Below are positions 55,556-64,000 of a stretch of 64,000 nt of DNA, one piece after another (position 1 is the first letter of the stretch; the number at the start of each line of letters is the position of its first letter). The notes under the pieces were generated by a model. It searched no databases. It worked only from the letters and a program-made list of their open reading frames with translations, and had not been told where the DNA came from. The stretch covers positions 5,098,028 through 5,162,027 of the forward strand of contig JAJEKV010000034.1 of assembly GCA_021234155.1 (NCBI GenBank), given 5' to 3'. This DNA is from Isoetes taiwanensis. Lineage: Eukaryota; Streptophyta; Lycopodiopsida; Isoetales; Isoetaceae. Both the position numbers and the translations under genes were made by a program.

Positions 55556-57450
55556 CTAGCCTCCCGTTATGAGCTCCGGAAAAAGATGCCAAGCCCTTTA
55601 GTGTAATGTCATGTTTAAAGATAAGTTCAAAAACGTTGCCCTTATCTGAAGGTACCGCGAGGATTGTCCTCGGCTTTGATATGTTTATGGGAGAGCACAT
55701 CTCTACCAACAATCGCAGCAGTATGTGCACATAGCATTGCCTCTCGCCCGAAACTCCTGCTATCATCGAGAATCACATGTATGACGACTTGAGAGAGCCG
55801 GGGACACCCATAATTGGCACAACATAAGATCTTTCGGAAGGATGAAGAGTTAGAATACTTTCAGTTTCAGATCTTTATACTATCTTTGCTAAGAAGTAGA
55901 ACGCCAATCGACTTGTGCTAATAATCTATTGTATTATTGTTGCTTAAGAAGCAAAATTGCTGAAATAAAATGAAATTTTGTGCTACTAGTTTAGTGTTTT
56001 TAAGCCCCATGAGCTTACTTCTTTTTTCAACTATTAAGTATGGAGCAAAGGCTGCCAATATGAAAACTATCTCTAGTGCAGGATTATGCGACCAACAATT
56101 GCGCGTTGGGAGAAACCATGTTTGTGTAAGGGGCCCACGATCCATCACTCTGCTTTGTGATTGCGTTAGCACATCTATATCCAACTCATTCAATGCCATG
56201 TCAAACATGGAGTCTGAGTATAATCCGCTTTCGGTTGCCATTTAATGGCGAAGATGAATCCAGAGCTTCAGTCTGTAGCCTTAATTACATCTACCAGGTA
56301 CTCATACCGGCACTTTATTTCTAAAGCGTCGAAGCCCGCCATAATAAAAGAGAAAGCACTCGGTCGAGGATAATACCTTGTCCCCCATTTGTAGCCTTCA
56401 CTCGGCAAGAACTCTTGAACAAGCAACTCTTGATAACGTATCACGGGATGTGATTCCTTACCTAGCGATATGCAAGAAAGAGCACGTTGGCTATGGAAAC
56501 GAGATCGATTCGAGGCCGAAGCCGTCCAAGTAAACCCGTAAGTGTCCCTTGGGCATCAACATTGGAAATAATAAGGTCCAACATTTTAGAAGCATGTGCC
56601 TCATTCACAAACTCATGCTCCACAAACAAGCACTTATGCAAAGAGCCATGGTGTCCACATCCGGTGGTCGCTTCTTAAAGTCGATGCCATTGAAGCCAAA
56701 ATTTTGCATTCTCCAACAAATGATGCAACTTGTTCAAAGATATTTTGCACTTGTGGAGAAGAAAATACATCATCAAAGAGAGGGCCACTACGCGCTGCTA
56801 GAGGCGCTTATGGCTGGAGCACATAAATCCACCATAGAGATCTGTTGGTTTGTGTCACTAGAATGTGAAAATCCGGCAAGTTAATGACCCCCTAAGGGCG
56901 GACCGTCCGACTTCAATAATTTGGGGCATTGTATTGTCCTTAAGAACCGAAAACATGCGGACTTGGTTTGTAGAGTGAAGGGAATTGTTTTAATTCCTCT
57001 ACAATTCAGCAATGATGCCTCTTCTACATCTTGTTCAATTCTAATGACTTTCTTACCGCTTTCAAATCTGGGAGAGTGCTTGTAAGATCCGCAAAGACTT
57101 CCAACATTGAGAAACTTGGGTCGGATAACATCCCATTCTGCTGCTGGTATATCAATCCAACCAACTAAATTAACGTCGCCGCATGCATGAGATTATGCTT
57201 TTTAAGCTTGGACAACAGATCCTCCTCAACCTTAGAAGCATTGCATAGATTATGTAGGATCTCAAGTACCTGGACTCATTCACCTCATATAGAGCTGCAA
57301 TTTCTTTTGCGGCTTGGGAGCATGACAGATTTACCTTGAGCATACTTACGGAATGAAGGGTGTCAAGTACTTTTCTAGGAAGCTCTTTCAAGACATGTCC
57401 TAATTGGAGTAAGCAAGCCAAACTCACCACAATTGTAAACATGATGATCA
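55556..57450 (-). pseudogene. Unrecognised gene fragment, copy 1
   Basis: Minus-strand open pieces: 57451-57170 (CLLQLGHVLKELPRKVLDTL, then SQAAKEIAALYEVNESR), 56241-55918 (NELDIDVLTQSQSRVMDRGP and a hydrophobic IVFILAAFAPYLIV) and 55766-55407. Between them is further coding-looking sequence in changing frames (GWIDIPAAEWDVIRPKFLNV-like near 57160-57100; MLDLIISNVDAQGTLTGLLG near 56590-56530). The helical, leucine-rich N-terminal part looks like an alpha-helical repeat protein, but I cannot name it. A second copy lies at 61160-62730. Introns cannot be resolved. Confidence 0.4.
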
Positions 57451-57588
57451 ATTCCTATTCCATCTTAATCGATAAGAGCCATGATCCTACAAATATAGTC
57501 TTATGTTTCCAAATCCAAATCGTATCTGGACACCAGGAAACACCGCATGATACTTACTGCTTCAAATATGGCCAAACTAAAGCTCCAA

Positions 57589-57644
57589 ATCCTAAATCCT
57601 GTATATAATAAACAAATCCTAAATCCTGTATATAATAAAAAAGA
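57589..57644. repeat. Tandem pair, ~28 bp
   Basis: AAATCCTAAATCCTGTATAT followed by AATAA occurs twice in a row. Confidence 0.9.
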
Positions 57645-57652
57645 TGCTAGCA

Positions 57653-57811
57653 TCAATGGGTTGCCCTTAAGAGGAGCCATTGAGCATCAATGGGTTGCCC
57701 TTTAGAGGAGCCATTGAGGCATGCACAATTACAGACTATTGTGATTACCAATGGGTTGCCCTTTAGAGGAGCCATTGAGGCATGCACAATTACAGACTAT
57801 TGTGATTACCA
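57653..57811. repeat. 61-bp tandem repeat (2.6 copies)
   Basis: ATGGGTTGCCCTTTAGAGG starts at 57690 and 57751 (61-bp period, identical); a partial diverged copy precedes at about 57656 (GGGTTGCCCTTAAGAGG). The start of the unit recalls the GGGTTGCCCC repeat at 37938, 44366 and 48790. Confidence 0.9.
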
Positions 57812-59059
57812 TGTAGGTGATAAGGATCGTCGTGTTTATTGACTCTTATTCGATATTTTGTATTTATTGACTATTATCATCTTATAAATGATAAGAGTCG
57901 ATGTTATACTTCTGATTAAATAGAGCGTAAAATGCTTTTATTTTCGTGATTATATATTCATGTATTCAATCGTTCAGTGTTGTTTAGTGCAAGATTGCTT
58001 TATGGATTGCTTTAGCATGAATGTTTGTTATTTATAGAACATTAGCTTCCTAATTGTTTTTATTTTCATTACTACGGTTTGTCTTATAGTTGTTTCTTTC
58101 AATAACAAGCACATAGAGAACTAGTATTGTCCGATATAATTTCCTAAAGTTGATTGTTGTTTACAAGTTAACTTCTCCATTAACGTATGGTCAAATTCCT
58201 AAATCCGTCCTAATCAATGCAATTGCAAATGCATATGAGTGCAAGGTTTCAAAATAATTGCACGGGCTATTGAGACTATATGATTGAAGTCTGAAGACGA
58301 AGACACAAGAGGGAACATCCTTAAAATGTCCACTACCAAACTTTACATGGTAAACACAGAATACATAGTAAGCAATTATGTTCAAGGGAATATTTTATAG
58401 ATTTATTACATAGTTACAAGTCCTGAATTGCTAGTGGAAGTGAGTATTTGCGTCTAACAATGTAATGCAACAATATTACCTTGTCAGGTTTTTCTTACTT
58501 ATTGAAGACCAGGTCGTAAATGTTAAAAGGCTCAATACACGAGGTCTTCCCAAGCCAAAATCTTTGAAAGATAATGTGATTTGCAACTTCGGTTTCAATG
58601 CTTACTATCCCAAAACAAGTAATTTGATGGGTAAGGGAAATCTGAGCTTCCATTTCTCCCACACATAATCAGTGCATTAAATGGACCTCCGCCACAAGCA
58701 GCATTTATAGTGCTTACAAATCCTGCATGTTATCCCCATCAACATATTAGAAGCTTATATCGAAAGGATTAAACATCTAACATCAATCTACCTTTGTTCT
58801 AAACCGTCTCACCACAACTCTCTCAGCATATTATTTATTCACTTTCTTAAGCATAGTCTATTCCACCTATGCTTTAAAGCATTCAAATATCTCATGTTAA
58901 ACTATCTAGGGGGTTACTTACCATGTTGCTCCCCATGGCTGATCAGTTGAGCCAAAATGTTGAAACTCTTGCCATAAATGATGCTTGCATTTGGCAGTTC
59001 TGAAGTAAGGTTTACCAGCAAATCACTTAGGGCTGCATTGAACTTCAGGGCTAATTTAT
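57812..59059. other. AT-rich stretch, no gene seen
   Basis: Only short frames (for example 58465-58668 plus) without motifs. Confidence 0.5.
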
Positions 59060-59293
59060 TTGATGCAGTCAAGCATCCAGTTTGATTTTGCAAACTTACT
59101 CTATGAAGACATTTCTAAAGAATATGTTGTTAATCGGCAGAGAAGTGAGAAAATGCTAGCTGAATTCATGTCTGACAACTTGGATATCCATATATTAAGT
59201 ATATGCTGCATAATTTCCCTTTGCACGGTGTATGCAGACATCACAGTGGATGAACCTGAATGGCTGGTTGAACCTGCAAAATCCACCTGCTAA
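59060..59293 (+). CDS. 77-codon open stretch in an A-unit, function unknown
   Basis: Reads FDFANLLYEDISKEYVVNRQ, then RSEKMLAEFMSDNLDIHIL and DITVDEPEWLVEPAKSTC to a TAG/TAA-type stop. Other A-units carry the same text with breaks at CTG/CAG sites, or lack the first part through deletion. Probably an exon remnant; not recognised. Confidence 0.3.
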   Translation: MMQSSIQFDFANLLYEDISKEYVVNRQRSEKMLAEFMSDNLDIHILSICCIISLCTVYADITVDEPEWLVEPAKSTC

Positions 59294-61160
59294 CTACATG
59301 TGATTAGTGAATGTACTTGTGTTCAAAATTTTTCCTTGGACTTGTTCATCTCAAACTGCCTTATAAAGCCAACTAACTAACAGATTGTTAGATGCAGTTG
59401 AGCTACCTCTGCTTCAGGACAAAGATGCATTTCCCATGCATGTTCTGGAAGCCAAGAGTGGGCCAAGAGCAAAATGATTTTTATAGAATCGAAACCTCTG
59501 ATTTGTAAATGTTCATATATGCAAAGATGATTTGGCATATAATACTAAAATTTTGGATCTGTATGTCATGGCTTGGATGTTATATTATCTAGTTACGATA
59601 TTGCATAGCAGAATATGGTAGGCCCACAGTTGCCTGCTAATAGGTGTCTTCAGCATCCTGTAACTATAGATCTTTGGTGGGCATTGCTGATTGCTACACC
59701 TATATTCTATGCCTTTCTTAATTGCTTACAACTTTAGATGACCAATACAATATCATGTGGTAATAAAATATACATAACAATCACTACATGATAGAGTAAC
59801 ACATTTCAACCATCTTAATAAATAGCAACTTTATGAATAAACACAAACACTATTGCTCTTGGGTTACTATCTCAGTCATGTCACAAGTTCGAGTCCAAAT
59901 AGACAATGAGTGCCTTCTTGGACTAAGAAAATGACAACCTGCATTTATAGCTATTTATATGGCTCCACACAAAACAAACAAGACCCAACACAAAATCAGA
60001 GCAGAACTCATGGAAACACACTTTCAGCCCACCGGTACACTTTTCGGACCATCCGGAGGGCAACCTCTCGTCATTAGCACCTTGTTGTTGTTTGTACTAG
60101 TGCAATCACTCTTGTTTTTTTTACATGTTGTTTTTTGTACAGTAAACATATTTTTATTTAAAGCCTTTAGGGAATCGAACCCAAAAATTCATTCAGTCAC
60201 AATCACAACCACAATATAATCTGCATATGTGGCTGAAGCTGAAGCCCATCGTTCTTACACAACAGCTCGATATTTTGCGAGCTCTGAAAAAGCTTGAAGG
60301 GTTTTGGTTTTCTCGAATGCTAGAATAGAATGAGGCAAGAAAAACAGAACAACAAAATTCCCATGGAAGCAAGTCATTATGTAGTTTCAAATTGTCAACA
60401 AGCATCCGGTCTACTTGGAATCCATTATTATTAATGTTTCATACTCAATTAAATGTAGCTTAAATTCTTAACAACTACCATGTTTTTCTTAAGCTTTTCA
60501 ATGCGGTCATACGGCTTCGATCTTTGAAGCGTTTTTAATGACTCTAGCAGGCTTGGCGGCAGCGCAAGAGCATCAGCAAGTTGTGGTCATTCCTTCTCCA
60601 TCAACATAGTTGCAGATCTTGTTGTCCATATGCAGTTAATTTTTGAGTAACTATAAATATTAAGAGGAGGTACTTTATCTAATTTTAATTAGTTGGGAAG
60701 TCCCCTACTTGCTTCTAACATCATGAAGTAAATACATAATTCCTATGAAGATAATTTCCCTTTGCACGGTGTATCAGGACATCACGGTGGATGAACACGA
60801 ATGGCTGGTTGAACACTGCAAAATCCACTGCTAACTACATGTGATTAGTGAATGTACTTGTGTTCAAAATTTTTTCCTTGGACTTGTTCATCTCAAAGCG
60901 CCTTATAAAGCCAACTAAACTAACAGATTGTTAGATGCGGGTTGAGCTACCTCGCTTTAGGACAAAGATGCATTTCCCATGCATGTTGCGGAAACCAAGA
61001 GTGGGCCAAGAGCAAAATGATTTTTATAGAATCGAAACCTCCTGCGATTTGTAAATGTTCATATATGCAAAGATGATTTGGCATATAATACTAAAATTTT
61101 GGATCATGTATGTCATGGCTTGGATGTTATATTATCTAGTTCTGCACGATATTGCATAGC
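59060..61160. repeat. A-unit copies beyond the main array
   Basis: A partial unit (59060-59696) is followed by one nearly full short-form unit (59697-61160) with the same deletion near 60318 as A1-A3. The right end is cut at GATATTGCATAGCGA and joined to the unknown-gene fragment copy 2. Confidence 0.88.
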
Positions 61161-62730
61161 GAGGACACCCATAATTGGCACAGCATAAGATCTCTTTCGG
61201 AAGAGATTGAGAGGTTCAGAGATACTTTCCAGTTCCGGATCTTGCTATGCTCAGCAGAGTGGAGACATAAGAATCTGACGTGTAATAGTCTATTGTGTTA
61301 CTTTCTGTTGTAGGAAACCAGAGTTGCGAAGCCAAAATGAAATTTTATTACTAGTTTGAATGTTTTTAAGCCCCATGAGCGACTTCTTTTCAACTAGCCA
61401 AGTATGGGTGAGCGCAATGCTGACTATCTCTGGTGGAATTATGCAGCCGCGCAATTGCGCGTTGGAACCATGTGTAAGGGCGCGATCCATCAACTCTGCT
61501 GTGATTTGCGTACTTTTACATCTATGTCAACTCATTCACTGCGTATCGACATGGGCCGGTATAATCGCTTTGGGCTGAATGCGGGCTTCACGGCATTTGC
61601 AGTATCACCGCTTCTAAACGTGCGCAGCGCTGGGTCGATATTACATATACATTTGGCACTTCGCTCAGCAGAAACTCTTTCCGAACTTAACGCTTTCGTA
61701 TATATGGAATTGCCGCTTGACCCTTTTGAAAAGGCACGTTGGCGGAGCAGGGGATCAGTTCGAGATGAGGCTTTGTCAGTGAGCTGGGTATGCATGAATA
61801 TTGGGGATTATGGTCTGCAGGCTAAACGTAGTCGGTGCCCCAGGTGAGGCCAGGTGCTGGGCTACTCAACGGTAATTTCGAATATCATCAGGGCCGCTTC
61901 ACTGCCGCTAGAGACGCTGCCTGCCACTGTAAACAGGGCAGCACATAAATCCACCATGGGATCTGTTGGTTTGTGTCCACTGGAATTCTTGAAAATCCGA
62001 CAGTGTTAGCGAAGCCTTCTAAGGACGGTTAATCAACTACAATAATTTGGGGCCACTATGTTGTCCTTAAAAGAACCGAAAACATGCAGACTTGGTTTGA
62101 AGGGAATTGTTTAATTCCTCTACAATTCAACCAGTAATTGCCTCTTCTACATCCTGATCAATTCTAATGACTTTCTTACCCTCTTTCAAAATCTGGGAGA
62201 GTGCTTAAAGATCCGCAAGACTTCTTCCAACAGATTGAGAAACTTAGATTCGGATAACATCCCATTCTGCTGCTGGTATATCAATCCGACCAACTAACTT
62301 AACGTCAGGCATGCATGAGATTATGCTTTTTAAGCTGGACAACAGATCCTCCTCAACCTTAGAAGCATTGCATAGATTATGTTAAGGATCTCCAGTACCC
62401 TGGACTCATTCACCTCATATAGGCTGCAATTTCTTTTGCAGCTTGGGAGCTTATCGAGTTTACTTTGAGCATACTTACGGAATGAAGGGCCATCGAGAAA
62501 GTACTTTTCTAGGAAGCTCTTTCTCAGCACATGTCCCAAATTGGAGTAAACAAGCCAAACTCACCACAGTGCAAACATGATGATCAATTTCTATTCCATA
62601 ATCGATAAGAGCCACAAATAGTCTTATTCTGTTTCCAAAATCCAAAATCGTATTTGGACACGAGGGAATATACTGTTTCAAATATGGCCAAACTAAAAGC
62701 TCCAAATCATGGAATAAAATCATGGAATAA
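61160..62730 (-). pseudogene. Unrecognised gene fragment, copy 2
   Basis: Counterpart of 55795-57500: shared text includes CTTAGAAGCATTGCATAG, ACTTTCTTACC and CATTCTGCTGCTGG. The minus-strand piece 62539-62330 (YEVNESRVLEIL) matches copy 1. The central part (61400-61950) has diverged strongly. A plus-strand 147-codon frame there (61404-61847) has no equivalent in copy 1 and is probably chance. Confidence 0.4.
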
Positions 62731-63272
62731 AATCAATGAGATCATGCATATTTATCTACTACAAGATTTTTGTCGCAACTGACTGTTCAATGCCTTTTAG
62801 TTCATATTTTGTAAAGATAAATGGAGTATGATGTTGTAATAAGTAAAAAAGAAAAAGGTTAACATATTATGGTTGTAGTAACAAACAAAACATGTAGAAG
62901 TCTCAAATCTCAAGCGGTAGCTTAGCTTTTTAGTTGTCCACTAGCCCGGGTTTGTGTGTTAGAATACATACTCTCAATCAGTGCTAGCGCTGATTATATT
63001 GAGTTTTACCTTTGCTAAAATCGTCCAAAAGGCAAGTTTATATGTCAATTTATATATTCTCCAATCAAGTACTGTTTGTTATATTAGGTTTTCTACATTT
63101 TGAGGAGTTAGGGCACAACATGTGGCTACAGCTATTGTCAAATAGCTACGATTCATTTTTTTTCCAACATGATATTGCAAGGACGATACAATACATCATA
63201 AGTTGCAAATGTCCTAGAAAATTTTATGAGAATGTATAGAAATGGAAATTGAGAGCCCTCAGGGATTGGAAG
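62731..63272. other. AT-rich stretch, no gene seen
   Basis: No coding or repeat signature beyond AT-rich composition. Confidence 0.55.
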
Positions 63273-63445
63273 TGTTGGCTCAAGCGCCACTAGGAGCTGA
63301 AAACACGCTCTTTTTAAGTTATGCTTGGCATTATCTCGAAAACTTGGCTTATTGTCTCAAGAGTTTATCCTTACATGACGTTTAAGGGCCATCCATACGC
63401 CAAAGAAGGCCATGTGTTATAATATCTTGATCTCTAAATTTATCA
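63273..63445 (+). repeat. Short LTR (173 bp), copia-like
   Basis: Begins TGTTGGCTCAAGC and ends AAATTTATCA (TG...CA), followed at once by a primer-binding site. The partner LTR is outside the window, so the left boundary is tentative. Confidence 0.5.
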
Positions 63446-63457
63446 TGGTATCGGAGC
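63446..63457 (+). promoter_or_regulatory. Primer-binding site (initiator Met tRNA type)
   Basis: TGGTATCGGAGC, the common plant copia-type PBS with the A of its CAG replaced by G. Confidence 0.65.
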
Positions 63458-64000
63458 ACATGGGCTCTTGATCTGGGACTTGGGTATGGAGGGAGAAGCG
63501 GGATAGAGATCTGGAAGCATACACACAGAGAGACTTCAAGGAAGCGGAATCAACATGTCCAAGAGATTTGGTGGTGGAAATTAGGAATTCTAAACTTGCA
63601 TATGCATGTTTTCCTATTTCCTCTGTGTTAGGAAGAGGGAATAATGCCGGGGAGGCGGTTATGTCAAAGTGATGGAAGAGTAGTTGAGAGGATTATGAAA
63701 CCGTCGACTTTGATAGGAGGGTCGGTGTGGAAGCCCACAAGGCTAAGCGTGGAAGTCTGGTTGGTGGCTTAGAGGCTAGCCGAGACCGAACAAAGACCCG
63801 AAGGGAGGCATTTGATGTTTTAGAGCCAGACGATTTTGATGGGAGTCTGAGATAACCCCATTCTGAAGCCCAGACACCCCAATTCCGAGCCTTTACCAAA
63901 GTGTGGAAGGCGGAAGGAGCTATTGGTTATGTAGAATATATAGCCTAGTCAAAAAGGCGAGAAGAAGTATTGAAGATCTGGATTCCTAGGATTAGACGGA
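63458..64000 (+). mobile_element. Leader of an LTR retrotransposon running off the window
   Basis: Purine-rich sequence after the PBS with no long frame; presumably the untranslated leader and start of gag. No domain could be recognised before the window ends. Confidence 0.4.

Noticed and set aside
61404-61847. 147-codon plus-strand frame in gene-fragment copy 2
   Set aside because: No equivalent frame exists in copy 1, there is no motif, and the local sequence is unusually diverged and possibly inaccurate.

Overview
This window is nuclear DNA from a large, repeat-rich land-plant genome. The evidence is Ty3/gypsy and copia-like LTR retrotransposon parts, two kinds of LINE, a miniature LTR element (TRIM), a hAT-type MITE, a Helitron-like end and one plant/eukaryote-type CCR4-associated factor 1 (CAF1) gene. 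There are no rRNA genes, CRISPR arrays or bacterial operons. The species cannot be read from the sequence. The repeat content would suit a non-flowering plant (fern, lycophyte, gymnosperm), but that is only an impression.

Layout. 1-2730: a decayed Ty3/gypsy element on the minus strand (gag, zinc knuckle, protease, reverse transcriptase, start of RNase H; it runs off the left edge). 3287-4904: the 5' end of a second minus-strand LTR element (LTR plus gag-like leader). 7060-11172: a GC-rich L1-like LINE on the plus strand, ending in poly(A). 13299-14150: a CAF1 deadenylase gene on the minus strand with all catalytic residues but several frame breaks. 16426-18262: the 3' half of a different LINE ending in a TATTC microsatellite. 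19266-34735: four tandem copies of a ~3.9-kb unit. Each unit joins a cluster of inverted subrepeats, a TATA box with an 89-codon plus-strand ORF (open in two copies), and a broken minus-strand gene carrying a VGHTHDDIDALF motif, probably of the DUF7869 type. 36664-40640 and 47185-50782 are two copies of a segment with an unknown gene. The second copy has been hit by a TRIM (47539-48065) and a hAT-type MITE (50418-50633), with the first copy or the neighbouring units serving as empty sites. 49012-55555 is a second tandem array (~1.5-kb units), with another copy at 59060-61160. 55556-57450 and 61160-62730 are two copies of another unknown minus-strand gene fragment. 63273 onward is a copia-like LTR, primer-binding site and leader running off the right edge.

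Two observations stand out. (1) The TRIM LTRs contain a complete tRNA-like domain (A box, anticodon arm, B box), analogous to the 5S-bearing Cassandra TRIMs. (2) Differences between repeat copies, and every frame break I could place in the CAF1 gene except one homopolymer, fall at CTG/CAG trinucleotides and are mostly indels. This looks like systematic base-calling error at CHG-methylated cytosines rather than biological decay, so many 'pseudogenes' here may be less broken than they appear. Coordinates of decayed elements are approximate.
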